The notes: generated by a model not told the origin, from the sequence alone. A stretch of 64,000 bases of DNA from Brevundimonas sp. (GCF_029946145.1 NZ_JAQSDY010000004.1:1-64000), one strand, 5' to 3'; shown: positions 29,901-38,925, counted from the first letter of the stretch. Numbers and translations: made by a program.

Positions 29901-30414
29901 CCTCGCGGGCCAGATCCTCGCGCGCCTCGTGCGACAGGGCGATGGCCGCCTCATTCTCCAGCACCTTGAAGGCGGGCGAGACGCCGGCCTCGATCGGGAA
30001 ACGGCGCAGCAGTTTTTCGCAGAAGGCGTGGATGGTCTGGATCTTCAGCCCGCCGGGCGTCTCCAGCGCGCGGGCGAACAGGCGGCGGGCCTCCTTCAGG
30101 TCGGCGGGTTTCAGTCCGGCGGGGTCGCGGCCATCCAGCCGGACCAGATCGCCCGACAGTTCGGCGTCGTCCATCACGGCCCAGCGGCCCAGCTTTTCGA
30201 ACAGTCGCGCCTGCATCTCGGCGGCGGCGGCCTTGGTGTAGGTGACGCAGAGGATCTCGCCGGGCGGGGCCTTGCGCAGGAGCAGCCGGGCCACGCGGTC
30301 GACCAGGGTGGTGGTCTTGCCCGAGCCGGCGTTGGCGGTGACGAAGACCGACCGGCCCGGGTCGGCGGCGGCGGTCTGGTTGGCGCGGGCCTGGTCGAGG
30401 GGGGAAGGGGTCAT
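26917..30414 (-). CDS. addA: AddA subunit of AddAB helicase-nuclease
   Basis: A UvrD/RecB-type helicase of 1165 residues. Walker A is TANAGSGKTTTLVDRV near residues 27-42, motif II is VLVDEAQDTAPDQW and motif VI is YVALTRARDRLVV. A C-terminal RecB-type nuclease carries VLVVDYKTNRPAP. With AddB it resects double-strand breaks for RecA. I chose the ATG at 30414, which overlaps the addB stop as ATGA. Confidence 0.95.
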   Translation of the reverse strand: MTPSPLDQARANQTAAADPGRSVFVTANAGSGKTTTLVDRVARLLLRKAPPGEILCVTYTKAAAAEMQARLFEKLGRWAVMDDAELSGDLVRLDGRDPAGLKPADLKEARRLFARALETPGGLKIQTIHAFCEKLLRRFPIEAGVSPAFKVLENEAAIALSHEAREDLAREALKDPDGRLGAAYAHFAVELDWKAFHALLAMIEAERGKLVAYIDRWTSGAAPGPHILAGVSEDETPAAIESDFLNWLDPAAWRAAADGFATGSANDRKIAAQMREAVPPHSSLAAMKPLFIDSKGEARTKFGTKSAPPAAAAWLDSVSLKYCAVLDRMRAAKVADDTIKALTLANAHAAFYETAKTRQGALDFSDLVVRTVDLLTRRASAAWVLFKLDGGIEHVLVDEAQDTAPDQWAIFKALTEEFFSGEGAPRRGETVPRIPRTVFAVGDEKQSIYSFQGARPERLRQEAQAYEALARGAGRPFEEVPLDTSFRSTEEVLAFVDASFEGPERTRALVGVAGDIPTHHPARVGQHGAVDLWPLFRDPVTPDREAWNAPVDKEDARSGRKQLAQALARDIRKQVEAGSAVHDRHAPEGMRPARWGDFLVLVRRRDALFEEIIRALKAEAVPVAGADRLKLSSHIVFDDLIAVARFALYPDDDLSLAEVLRSPFCDVTDFGDPHSLYPLADKEGRAGRSLWRELQLRAGDQPQWGRARDFVQAALDARDRDPFAFFSSLLNRVDETGVSGRARILARLGREAEEAIDETLAQVLAAEDRGGVDLETCVSLLEAADVEVKREMEGARNEVRVMTVHGAKGLEAPIVILPDTTSRAKPQGPTLMPSANEEGEEGEGWLMCPGSAKDDCPASKAARDARVARTDAETLRLLYVALTRARDRLVVMGRAVRRPEEGFEAGSWWSVIAETFQRLGDDDPLNVRDIGDGVLRFGVDPGTLAAGIAPRPASAAIPPWARTPPAPDSAARFASPSRMEETVRIPAPSPLATTAGPGAPLGRFRRGDLIHRLLERLPDIAPPERAGAAHRILSRERDLDDAARGEMTTAAFAVLDDARFAPVFGPGSRPEVALTGSIGDFPISGRMDRLVVTPDRVLVVDYKTNRPAPNRIEDADPAYVLQMAVYASVLARLYPDRTVEAALVWTDGPRLMPVPAALLQAALDG

Positions 30415-33400
30415 TCGGGGGCCTCGTCCTCGCCGCCGACGACATGCCATTCCCAGACCCGGGCCAGATGGTCGTAGTTGCCGCCGAAATTACCCATGAA
30501 CTGGGGCGCGGCCCAGGACACATAGGGCCGGGACTCGTCGTCGAAGGCGGCGACGCCGTCGACCAGCCGGGCCAGTTCGCGTTCGGCCAACTCCGCGGCG
30601 GTGAGGGGCTGGCTGCGGGTGACCTTGCCGACGTCCACGGCCTCGCCCGGCGTCTTGCGGCCGGTGACCTTGATGTACAGCAGCTCCGAGGCGGGCGTCG
30701 GCGGAGCGCCGGGGAAGCCCCCCTCGGCGAGGATGGCGGCGGTCAGGGTCAGCTGGGGGGCGAAGCCCTGCGCCACCTGTTTCGCGCTCGGGGTCGAGCC
30801 GGTCTTGAAATCGATGACGGCCGCGCCGTCGGCGTCCAGCTCGATGCGGTCCGCCTTGGCCGTCAGGGTGAAGGGGCCGAAGGGGGCGCCGAAGGTCAAC
30901 CGGCCGGTCTGTTCAATCAGCAAGGTCGCGCCGCGGGCCCGGCGCTCGCGTTCCCATTCGGCCAGCCAGACGGCGCAGTTGCGGGCCAGCGGGGTCTCGC
31001 GGGCCATGGCGTGGTCCTCGAAACCGGCGGCGTCCAGCTCCTCGCGGAGGAGGCTCTCGATCTGGTCGGCGCAGTCCTCGGGCAGGGCGTCGGGCCAGCT
31101 GACGACGACGCGCTCGATGGCCCGGTGGACGGCGTTGCCGCGCGCCATGGCCTCGGCCGAGGCGCCGGGCCGGTCGAGCTTCTGCAGGCCGAGGATGCGC
31201 CGGGCGTAGACGGCGTAGGGATCGCGGACCCAGCGTTCGACGCCGGTGACCGGGAGTGTGCGCGGACGACGGGCGACGGGCGGGGTCGGGGCGGGCCGGC
31301 GCTCGTAGCGCGGTGGTCCCGATTGCGGGACATCCAGAGCGCGAGCGGCTTCGACGGGGTCGGAGGGGCGTTCAAGCACGACGGGGGTGGCGGGAGCGTC
31401 GGCCCCTCGCGTCAGCATCTCCAGCCGCCACAGCCAGCGCGACTTGACCGCGGGCTGACCGCCGCGCCGCTCGGAATGAACCAGTATGGCCTCGTCGGCG
31501 CAGGCGGCCTGGACGAAGTCCTGGGCGGTCTGGCCGAGACGGCGCTCGGGCGGCGGCAGTCCGAGGGTCTGACGCATGGGCCGTGACAGGAAGGGATCGG
31601 TCGGGGCGGCGTTGGGCCAGACGCCCTCCTCCAGTCCGGCCAGAATCATGCGGTCGGCGCGAACCAGCCGCGCCTCGATGGCGCCGAGAATGCGCAGGCG
31701 CGGCTGGTTCGCGCCGCCGGTTCGCACCGTCTCCCTGGCCAGCAGGTCGCGGATCAGGTCGGTGAACTCGGCGCGCGTCACGGAGCCCAGCGAGGCTCCG
31801 CCCTCGATCAGGCCGGCCAGCAGGGCGGCGGCGGCCTCGCCGTCGGGACCGGCCCAGGCGTCCTGACCGGCGAGCGCCTCGATCAGTTCGGTCAGGGTGC
31901 GGGCGGCGGCGTCCAGCGGCGCCTCGGGCGTGAACGGGGCGAGGGCGGCGCCGGACAGACGCTCCAGCCGGTCGACCAGGGCCGTGGCTGCGGTCAGGCG
32001 GGCGCGGGTTCCTTCGGATGGGGCCTTGCCGTCGTCGCGCGGCTCGCCGGCCTTGAGCAGGGTGCGGCGCAGGCGGCTCCAGTCGCGATGGCGGGGGCCG
32101 CGCAGGGCGTGAAGCTCGAGCGCGCCAAGGGCGAGGGCGGCGTCGGTCTCGCCGAGGTCGAGGCGGGTCAGGGGGTGTTTCAGCAGACCCAGAAGAGCGT
32201 GGGGATCCAGCGGCCTCGCGACGAAGCGGACCGCGAGATCGATCAGCCTGCCGGCGTCCATGCGTGACAGCGGCTGGCCGGAGGAGACGTCGGCGGCCAC
32301 GCCCCAGCGCTCCAGCCGGGCGGCGACGCGCCGGCCGAGGGCGAGGTCGGGCGTAACGAGGGCGCAGGTCTTGCCCGTACCATCAGGATTTGGCGTTTCC
32401 AGCGTCTCGCGCATCATTAGGGCGAGGGCGGCCGCGGCGTCCTCCTCGGCCCGGACGGTGATGACCGACAGGCCTTCCAGGCCCTGGGCGATGGGATCGG
32501 CGGACTGGTCCCTGAAGGCGTCGGAGCGCAGGCCGGCGATGACGGTGCGCCAGTCGTCGGTGGCGTCGGCCGGGCGCAGCGCTTCATTGATCAGCCGCTG
32601 GCGGGCGCGGCCGCGCGCCCTGGCGACGGGGGTCTCGGCGGGCCTGAACCACGGGCGGACATCGTCGCGTTCCGCGCGGCCGTCCAGCAGCCGCCAGAGG
32701 GCGTTCTGCGGATGCTGTTCGTTGTCGCCGAGCGTCGCCCAGACCGCGGGGTCCAGCTCGCGGTCGAGGCCGGGCAGGACGACGCAACCGCGCGGGGCGG
32801 CGGCGACGGCGGCCAGCACATCGGCGGCGGCGGGGGCGGTGCCGGTCGAGCCGGCGGCGATGACGGTCTGGCTAGGCGGCCGCTCCGTCCAGGCTGTGGC
32901 CAGCAGGCGCAACAGCCGGGCGCGGCGCCAGGCGGGGTCGACCAGCCCCATGGCTTCCAGCCGTTTCGGCCAGGCTTCGACGGCGAGGGCGAGGAATTCG
33001 GCGGACTCGCGCCAGTGTTCGGCAAGGTCGCCCTCGACGAGGGTGGCGACCCTGTGCAGGTCCTCGATCTCCTCCAGCTGGCAGGAATCGAGGAAGCCGC
33101 CGAGGGCGTCGGCCATCTCCAGCGCGCGCAGGGGCGACAGGCCGGGCCGGAAATCCTCGACGATCATCCGCGCCATCTCAAAGCGCCGGGTCAGGGCCGC
33201 GATGGCCGGCGGCAGGTCGAGGCCCAGCTCGCCCGGAGCGAAGGGCGGCTCGTCCTCTTCCAGATCGCCGAGGGGGCGGACCTGGGGCAGCAGCAGGGGG
33301 CGGCCGCGAGCCTGTTTCGACAGGGCGGCGGTGAAGGCGCGGGCGGCGCGGCGGTTGGGCAGCAGGATGACGGCGTCGGACAGGGCCTCGGGCGGATGGT

Positions 33401-33512
33401 CGCCCAGCCAGTCCAGCACCCCGGCGGCCAGATCCTCGAGGAAGGGCCGTCGCGCCTCGATGGCGTACCAACGGGGACCGGCGGGCAGGAAAGGATCGAA
33501 GCGGCCGTTCAT
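30411..33512 (-). CDS. addB: AddB subunit of AddAB helicase-nuclease
   Basis: The 1033-residue alphaproteobacterial-type AddB has an inactive helicase-like N terminus (VILLPNRRAARAFTAAL near 47) and a C-terminal nuclease domain. That domain has AVIDFKTGSTPSAKQVAQG and an AVHRAIERVV region. It overlaps murU by 4 bp (ATGA) at its start and addA by 4 bp at its end, a tight operon. The Fe-S cysteines of Bacillus AddB are not evident. Confidence 0.93.
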   Translation of the reverse strand: MNGRFDPFLPAGPRWYAIEARRPFLEDLAAGVLDWLGDHPPEALSDAVILLPNRRAARAFTAALSKQARGRPLLLPQVRPLGDLEEDEPPFAPGELGLDLPPAIAALTRRFEMARMIVEDFRPGLSPLRALEMADALGGFLDSCQLEEIEDLHRVATLVEGDLAEHWRESAEFLALAVEAWPKRLEAMGLVDPAWRRARLLRLLATAWTERPPSQTVIAAGSTGTAPAAADVLAAVAAAPRGCVVLPGLDRELDPAVWATLGDNEQHPQNALWRLLDGRAERDDVRPWFRPAETPVARARGRARQRLINEALRPADATDDWRTVIAGLRSDAFRDQSADPIAQGLEGLSVITVRAEEDAAAALALMMRETLETPNPDGTGKTCALVTPDLALGRRVAARLERWGVAADVSSGQPLSRMDAGRLIDLAVRFVARPLDPHALLGLLKHPLTRLDLGETDAALALGALELHALRGPRHRDWSRLRRTLLKAGEPRDDGKAPSEGTRARLTAATALVDRLERLSGAALAPFTPEAPLDAAARTLTELIEALAGQDAWAGPDGEAAAALLAGLIEGGASLGSVTRAEFTDLIRDLLARETVRTGGANQPRLRILGAIEARLVRADRMILAGLEEGVWPNAAPTDPFLSRPMRQTLGLPPPERRLGQTAQDFVQAACADEAILVHSERRGGQPAVKSRWLWRLEMLTRGADAPATPVVLERPSDPVEAARALDVPQSGPPRYERRPAPTPPVARRPRTLPVTGVERWVRDPYAVYARRILGLQKLDRPGASAEAMARGNAVHRAIERVVVSWPDALPEDCADQIESLLREELDAAGFEDHAMARETPLARNCAVWLAEWERERRARGATLLIEQTGRLTFGAPFGPFTLTAKADRIELDADGAAVIDFKTGSTPSAKQVAQGFAPQLTLTAAILAEGGFPGAPPTPASELLYIKVTGRKTPGEAVDVGKVTRSQPLTAAELAERELARLVDGVAAFDDESRPYVSWAAPQFMGNFGGNYDHLARVWEWHVVGGEDEAPE

Positions 33513-34225
33513 TCCCTCGCCAGTTTCGCCTCGGCCTCGTCGCGGGCCTGCGGATCGCCGACATGCATCCAGTCGCCGTCGAGAACGCGGCCGTACAGGC
33601 GGCCGGCGGCGGCGGACCGACGCCAGAAGCCGCTCAGCGAGAAGGGGCCCTCGGGGCCGGCGGCGACATAGTCGGGCCGGCAGATGTGGACGCCCATATA
33701 GGCGAAAGGCGCGGAGGGCGCGTCGCCCCGGAAGGTCAGTCTGCCGTCATCGGCGAGGAAGACATCGCCATCGCCCTCGAACCCGATCGAGCCTTCGCGT
33801 CTCGCGAGAAGAAGCGCGGCGTCCATGATTGACGGATTCCACAGCCGGGCGAGTTGATTCAGTGCATCGCCCCGCGGGTCCGTCCAGACGCTGTCGATAT
33901 TGGCGACGAAAACAGGGTCGGGCCCCAGCAGGCCGGCGGCCTTCTTCAGTCCGCCGCCGGTTTCGAGCAGTTCGGCCCGCTCATCGGAGATGACGATGTC
34001 CGGTCCTCGCCCGCGCGTGGCCAGATGGCTTTCGAGGCGGTCGGCGAACCAATGGACATTGACCACCGCCCGCTCGACCCCGGCGTCGGCCAGCCGGTCC
34101 AGCACGTGATCGATCAGGGCGCGGCCGCCGACCTCGACCAGGGCCTTGGGCCGGTCGTCGGTCAGGGGGCGCATGCGGGTGCCGAGGCCGGCGGCCAGAA
34201 CCATGGCGGTCTTTGGCGTGCTCAT
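33509..34225 (-). CDS. murU: N-acetylmuramate-1-phosphate uridylyltransferase (MurU type)
   Basis: A 238-residue sugar-phosphate nucleotidyltransferase with the signature AAGLGTRMRPLTDDRPKAL near residues 11-29. ETGGGLKKA near 84 and NIDSVW near 104 supply the metal/sugar loop. Its coupling by ATGA overlap to an AmgK-type kinase identifies it as the MurU of the MurNAc recycling bypass, making UDP-MurNAc from MurNAc-1-P. Without that context it could be read as a generic mannose-1-P guanylyltransferase. The frame is open far upstream, but through amgK. Confidence 0.9.
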   Translation of the reverse strand: MSTPKTAMVLAAGLGTRMRPLTDDRPKALVEVGGRALIDHVLDRLADAGVERAVVNVHWFADRLESHLATRGRGPDIVISDERAELLETGGGLKKAAGLLGPDPVFVANIDSVWTDPRGDALNQLARLWNPSIMDAALLLARREGSIGFEGDGDVFLADDGRLTFRGDAPSAPFAYMGVHICRPDYVAAGPEGPFSLSGFWRRSAAAGRLYGRVLDGDWMHVGDPQARDEAEAKLARE

Positions 34226-35310
34226 CTGCGTCTCGCCTCCGGGACATGGGCGGCGAACCAGCGGGCGACGGGTTCGAGCCCGGGCGCCTTCAGATTGGCG
34301 TTCAGATGGGCCCACATGCGCGGCATGAAGGCGCGATAGCGCGGCTTGCCGTCGCGCACGATCAGCCGGGCGAAGACGCCGAGGATGCGCGCCTCGTTCA
34401 GGGCCGCGAGACCGGCGTAGTCGCGCAGGAAGGCCTCCCGATCCGTCGTTGGGCGCAAGGTGAAATAGTGGTCGAGCGCCCGCGCCTCCAGCGCCGCCGG
34501 CACGTCGCGGCGCGCGTCCTGCAGCAGGGAGTGCAGGTCCCAGGACGGATGGGCGCGCACGGCGTCCTGGAAGTCGATCAGCCCGACCCCGGCGGCGCCG
34601 CTGCGGCCCGGCAGGCGGATCAGGTTTTCGGCGTGATAGTCGCGATGGGCCATGACCGTGGCCCCGGCCGCGCCGCGGGCCGTGACCGGGGCCCAGGCCG
34701 CGCGCCATTCGTCGATGGCGGCCTCGTCGAACGACAGGGCCGGGTCCAGCCTCGGCATCCATTCCACGAACAGATCGGCCCCGCCCTGCAGCGCGGTCTC
34801 GTCGTAGACCAGCAGGGGCCAGTCGCCGGCGGCTCCGGTCAGGATAGAAGGAGTGGGTGCATCGTGCAGGGTGGCCAGGGCCTCCACGGCGGCGAGGTAC
34901 AGCGGCTCTTCCGGGGCGCCGTCCTCGATAACGCGGGCGAACAGGTCGTCGCCGAAATCCTCCAGTACGGCCAGGCCAGCGGCGGCGTCGACGGCGACGA
35001 TGTCGGGGGCGGACAGGCCGAGCGATCTCAGATGGCCGGCGACGGCGGCGAAGGCCTCGATGCGGCCGGCGGACAGGCGGGCGACGGCGTTCCAGCCTTC
35101 GGCCTTGCGCCGATCGGGCGACCACGACGGATCGGCGGGCGGGCTTTCGGCTGCGGCCAGTTGATCCATCAGCATCAGATGGACGCCCGACGGCGTGGTC
35201 AGCCGCTCGTAGCGGCGCGTCGAGGCGTCGCCGGGCAGGGGTGTGCGCGCCGCATCGGCGAGGCCGGCGGCCTTCAGAAAGTCGAGACGCTGCTGCTCGC
35301 GGTCAGACAT
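34222..35310 (-). CDS. amgK: Anomeric MurNAc/GlcNAc kinase (AmgK type)
   Basis: A 362-residue aminoglycoside-phosphotransferase-fold kinase. The catalytic loop is MAHRDYHAENL near 222 and the metal Asp is in GLIDFQDAVRAHPSWD near 243. In Pseudomonas and Caulobacter AmgK phosphorylates C1 of MurNAc in cell-wall recycling, bypassing de novo UDP-MurNAc synthesis. It sits between tsaE (8-bp overlap) and murU (4-bp overlap), which supports the assignment. Confidence 0.9.
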   Translation of the reverse strand: MSDREQQRLDFLKAAGLADAARTPLPGDASTRRYERLTTPSGVHLMLMDQLAAAESPPADPSWSPDRRKAEGWNAVARLSAGRIEAFAAVAGHLRSLGLSAPDIVAVDAAAGLAVLEDFGDDLFARVIEDGAPEEPLYLAAVEALATLHDAPTPSILTGAAGDWPLLVYDETALQGGADLFVEWMPRLDPALSFDEAAIDEWRAAWAPVTARGAAGATVMAHRDYHAENLIRLPGRSGAAGVGLIDFQDAVRAHPSWDLHSLLQDARRDVPAALEARALDHYFTLRPTTDREAFLRDYAGLAALNEARILGVFARLIVRDGKPRYRAFMPRMWAHLNANLKAPGLEPVARWFAAHVPEARRR

Positions 35311-35779
35311 GAAGGTCCTTCAGTTTCGTCTCCCATGCCCCTGCGCCGGAAACGGTCGCAACCCGTCCCTCCCCCTGTTCGGCGAGGGTCACGGTCAGGA
35401 TGTCGGGGCCCAGCCAGCGGGCCGGGTGGTCGCCCAGCCGTTCGGGCCATTCGATGATGGCGCAGCCGTCGTCCAGCGCCTCGTCGAGCCCGATCTCGGA
35501 CGCCTCTTCCGGCCGGGTCAGGCGGTAGAGGTCGAAATGGGCCACCGGGGGATCGCTTTCGTAGAATTGGACGAGGGTGAAGGTGGGCGAAGGCACGTCC
35601 TCGTCGGGTCGGGTCAGGGTCCGGATCAGGCCGCGCGCGAGCGTCGACTTGCCCATGCCCAGGGGACCGTACAGCAGCACCGTCTCGCCCGGCGCGAGGC
35701 GCGGCGCGATGGCGGCGCCGAGGCGGGCGGTGGCGCCGGCGTCGGCCAGGGTCAGGCGGATGGTGTCCGGTTCAGGCAA
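35303..35779 (-). CDS. tsaE: tRNA t6A threonylcarbamoyladenosine ATPase TsaE
   Basis: A 158-residue P-loop protein with Walker A LLYGPLGMGKSTLARGL near residues 36-52. SPTFTLVQFY near 68 and HFDLYRL near 81 are TsaE motifs, and a late IIEWPERLGDH segment completes the family pattern. It works with TsaB and TsaD on t6A37 of ANN-decoding tRNAs. It overlaps amgK by 8 bp and the acyltransferase by 8 bp, so it is embedded in this operon. Confidence 0.95.
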   Translation of the reverse strand: MPEPDTIRLTLADAGATARLGAAIAPRLAPGETVLLYGPLGMGKSTLARGLIRTLTRPDEDVPSPTFTLVQFYESDPPVAHFDLYRLTRPEEASEIGLDEALDDGCAIIEWPERLGDHPARWLGPDILTVTLAEQGEGRVATVSGAGAWETKLKDLHV

Positions 35780-36635
35780 AATCGGCGTCCGGCTGGCTGG
35801 GCAGGACCCGTTCGGTGAAGGCCTTGAGCCCGTAGGTCGCCTTGACGGCGTCGATGTCGAGACGGGTCGGCGGGACCGGCTTGCCGACCTTCAGCTGGAA
35901 GGGCTTGCGGCGCTTGTTCAGCAGCTCGTGGAACAGGGTGATGTCCCGCAGCTCGGGCGAGATGCGATCGAAGAAATGGAACAGGCGCGAGGTCGGGCCG
36001 GCGACATGGATCGGCACGATCACGGCGCCGTATTTGCGCGCCAGCGAGGCGGCCGTCGGGGCCCAGTCAGGATCGGTGACCGAGCCGTCGCGGGCCACGC
36101 GCGCCAGACGGCCGGCGGGGAACATCACCACGCAGCGCTCGGTCTCGAAGGCCTGTTTCGCGGCATGGAGGGTGGCGCGGGTCTTTTCGCGGGTGCGCTT
36201 TTCGACCACCCATTCGACGGGGATGACGGCCTCGCCCAGTCGGGGCGAGACGCGCAGGGCGTCGGCGTTGGCGAAGAAGACGGCGTCGGGTCGGCGGGCG
36301 CGGATGGCGTCGAACACGGCGATGCCGTCGGCGATGCCGGTCGGATGGTTGGCGACGACGATGCAGCGGCCCGCGGCCGGAATCCGCTCCGGGTTCATGA
36401 CCGCGACCTTCAGGTCCAGCAGGTCGCTCATATAGTCCAGGGCCTCGCCGCCCGAGAGCGGCCTGACGGCGTCGGCCATGCGCACGGCGGCGCGGTAGTT
36501 GAGCAGCCTGTAAAGGAAGGGCCGGGCCAGCGGCCATGCGATGGAGCGCGTCAGACGCGGCGCGCGCTCGGCGATCAGCACGTCACAGACGTGCGGTTCC
36601 CGGCGGGTCGGCGTGAGGGCGACGGTCTCGGTCAT
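35772..36635 (-). CDS. PlsC-type phospholipid acyltransferase
   Basis: A 287-residue protein with the acyltransferase H(x4)D motif in NHPTGIADG near residue 95 and the second motif in VVMFPAGRLARV near 168. A late VPIHVAG strand fits LPLAT/PlsC-like enzymes. The Pro-Ala-Gly in place of the common PEG triplet is seen in ornithine-lipid and hemolysin-like subfamilies. It is the first gene of the tsaE-amgK-murU-addB-addA operon, start at ATG 36635. The acceptor lipid is unknown. Confidence 0.85.
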   Translation of the reverse strand: MTETVALTPTRREPHVCDVLIAERAPRLTRSIAWPLARPFLYRLLNYRAAVRMADAVRPLSGGEALDYMSDLLDLKVAVMNPERIPAAGRCIVVANHPTGIADGIAVFDAIRARRPDAVFFANADALRVSPRLGEAVIPVEWVVEKRTREKTRATLHAAKQAFETERCVVMFPAGRLARVARDGSVTDPDWAPTAASLARKYGAVIVPIHVAGPTSRLFHFFDRISPELRDITLFHELLNKRRKPFQLKVGKPVPPTRLDIDAVKATYGLKAFTERVLPSQPDADFA

Positions 36636-36749
36636 TCGACGCCGGTTGTCGCCGCTCGCGGAGCGCACGGCAAGCGGCTTGGCGCCTCCCGGCGCGCGGT
36701 GCTACGCCAACGCCCGAGATTGACGACACGTCACCCGAGGAAACCGTCC

Positions 36750-38873
36750 ATGCGTCACCGTTCCCTGCTCGCCGGCGCCAGCGCCGCCCTGGCCCTGTTC
36801 GCCGCCGTCCCCGCCCTGGCCGAGGCGCCCGCCCTGGCCGAGGCGCCCGCCGCCGCCGCCGCGACCGTCCAGTCACCGGACGCCTTCGACTATCGCGACA
36901 TGATTTCAGCGAACCGCCTGGCCGATCCGCAGGTGTCGCCGGACGGCCGCTGGGTCGTCTATGCGGTGACGACCACCGACGTGGCCGCCAACCGGCGGGC
37001 GGGCGCGCTCTACATCATGGACCTCCGCGATGGCGGCGAGGGCCGCAGGCTGGCGATCAGCGAGGGCGGGGCCAACACCGCGCGCTGGGGCTCGGACGGC
37101 AAGTTGTATTTCCTGTCGGGCCGCTCGGGCGCGAGCCAGGTCTGGCGCGCCGACGCCGACGGGACCAACCCGGTGCAGGTCACGGACCTGGCCCTGGACG
37201 TCAACGCCTACCGGCTGAGCCCCGGCGCGGACAAGGTGGCGGTGTCGCTGGCCGTATTCCCGGAATGCGGCGACATCGCCTGCACCGTCGACCGCACGAA
37301 AGCCGTGGCCGACGATCCCTCGACCGGTCAGGTCTATGACCGCATGTTCGTCCGCCACTGGGATACGTGGAACGACGGGACCCAGAACCATCTCTTCGTC
37401 CAGTCGATCGGCGCAAACGGTCGCGCGACCGGCGAGCCGGTCCATGTGACCAGGGGCTTCGACGGCGACACCCCCTCCAAGCCTTTCGGCGACGAGAGCG
37501 AATTCACCTTCGCGCCGGATGGCCAGTCGATCGTCTTCTCGGCCCGTCTCGCCGGCCAGAGCGAGCCGTGGAGCACCAATTTCGACCTGTGGCGCACCAA
37601 CGGCCTGTCGGGCGACGGCACGTTCGAGAACCTGACCGATGACAATGACGCCTGGGACACCGGCCCGGTGTTCTCGCCGGACGGCCGCACGATGGCGTAT
37701 CGCGCCATGGCCCGCCCGGGCTTCGAGGCCGACAAATACGCCATCATCCTGCGGGACGTCGCGACGGGCCGGACGCGCCAGATCGCGGCGGACTGGGACC
37801 GCTCGGCGGACAGCCTGCAATGGTCGGCCGACGGGAACACCGTCTATGTCACGGCCGGCGACGTGGGCCAGACCCGCATCTTCGCCATCGACACGCGCAA
37901 CGGCGCGGTGACGTCGATCACGGGACCGGGACATGTTTCGGCCTTCGCCCGGACGCCGTCGGGCTTCGTCTTCGCCCAGGACTCGCTGACGCGCCCGAGC
38001 GAGCTGTTCGTGAAAACCTTCCGGGGCCGCGAAATGCCGCGCCGGATCACCAATGTGAACCCGCAACTGGACGGCCAGGTCTTCGGCGAGCCGGAACAGT
38101 TCAGCTTCGCCGGCTGGAACGGCGAAACCGTCCACGGCTATGTCATCAAGCCGGCCAACTATGTCGAGGGCCGGAAATATCCGGTCGCCTTCCTGATCCA
38201 CGGCGGACCGCAGGGATCGTTCGGCAACAGCTGGTCGTCCCGCTGGAACCCCGAGACCTACGCCGGCGCCGGCTATGCGGTGGTGATGATCGATTTCCAC
38301 GGCTCGACCGGTTACGGCCAGGCCTTCACGGATTCGATCAGCCAGCACTGGGGCGACCGTCCGCTGGAGGACCTGCAGAAGGGCTGGGCCGCCGCGCAGG
38401 AGCGTTACGGCTTCCTGGACGGCGACAACGCCTGCGCCCTGGGCGCCTCGTACGGCGGCTATATGATCAACTGGATCGCCGGTCGCTGGTCGGACGAGTT
38501 CAAATGCCTGGTCAACCACGACGGCGTCTTCGACGTGCGCGGCATGGCCTATGGCACCGAGGAGCTGTGGTTCACCGAGTGGGAATACGGCGGCACCCAC
38601 TACGACAATCCACGCGGCTACGAGGCCTTCAACCCCGTCCATCACGTCGACCAGTGGAAGACGCCGATGCTGGTGGTGCAGGGCGATCTGGACTTCCGCA
38701 TTCCGACCTCGCAGGGTCTGTCCACCTTCACCGCCCTGCAGCGCCGGGGCGTCGACAGCCGCCTGATCGTCTTCCCCAACGAGAACCACTGGGTCCTGAA
38801 GCCGGCCAACAGCCTGCAATGGCACAATGAGGTGTTCGGCTGGCTGGACAAGTATCTGAAGCCCGCGCCCTGA
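36750..38873 (+). CDS. Secreted S9-family prolyl oligopeptidase-like peptidase
   Basis: A 707-residue precursor with a signal peptide (about 1-24) and an N-terminal beta-propeller of WD40/TolB-like strands. The C-terminal alpha/beta hydrolase has the nucleophile in GASYGGYMINW near 566, Asp in QGDLDFRIP near 646 and His in NENHWVL near 679. These match acylaminoacyl-peptidase-like S9 members. It is probably a periplasmic peptidase cleaving short peptides. An 18-bp tandem duplication near the signal-peptide end repeats ALAEAP. A strong terminator follows. Confidence 0.92.
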   Translation: MRHRSLLAGASAALALFAAVPALAEAPALAEAPAAAAATVQSPDAFDYRDMISANRLADPQVSPDGRWVVYAVTTTDVAANRRAGALYIMDLRDGGEGRRLAISEGGANTARWGSDGKLYFLSGRSGASQVWRADADGTNPVQVTDLALDVNAYRLSPGADKVAVSLAVFPECGDIACTVDRTKAVADDPSTGQVYDRMFVRHWDTWNDGTQNHLFVQSIGANGRATGEPVHVTRGFDGDTPSKPFGDESEFTFAPDGQSIVFSARLAGQSEPWSTNFDLWRTNGLSGDGTFENLTDDNDAWDTGPVFSPDGRTMAYRAMARPGFEADKYAIILRDVATGRTRQIAADWDRSADSLQWSADGNTVYVTAGDVGQTRIFAIDTRNGAVTSITGPGHVSAFARTPSGFVFAQDSLTRPSELFVKTFRGREMPRRITNVNPQLDGQVFGEPEQFSFAGWNGETVHGYVIKPANYVEGRKYPVAFLIHGGPQGSFGNSWSSRWNPETYAGAGYAVVMIDFHGSTGYGQAFTDSISQHWGDRPLEDLQKGWAAAQERYGFLDGDNACALGASYGGYMINWIAGRWSDEFKCLVNHDGVFDVRGMAYGTEELWFTEWEYGGTHYDNPRGYEAFNPVHHVDQWKTPMLVVQGDLDFRIPTSQGLSTFTALQRRGVDSRLIVFPNENHWVLKPANSLQWHNEVFGWLDKYLKPAP

Positions 38874-38893
38874 ACGACCGACCGGGATGATGG

Positions 38894-38925
38894 AAGGGCG
38901 CGCCCGCATCGGGCGCGCCCTTTTT
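38894..38925 (+). terminator. Rho-independent terminator after the S9 peptidase
   Basis: AAGGGCGCGCCCG and its complement CGGGCGCGCCCTT form a 13-bp perfect stem with a three-base loop, followed by a TTTTT run. It lies 20 bp past the peptidase stop and is the clearest intrinsic terminator in the window. Confidence 0.93.

Noticed and set aside
26821-30477. 1218-codon plus-strand frame over addA
   Set aside because: Antisense shadow of addA, Gly/Val/Asp-rich and without recognisable domains.
33509-35125. Fusion of an N-terminal 300-residue region to MurU
   Set aside because: The upstream part is the amgK gene read in another frame; the MurU start overlaps the amgK stop normally.
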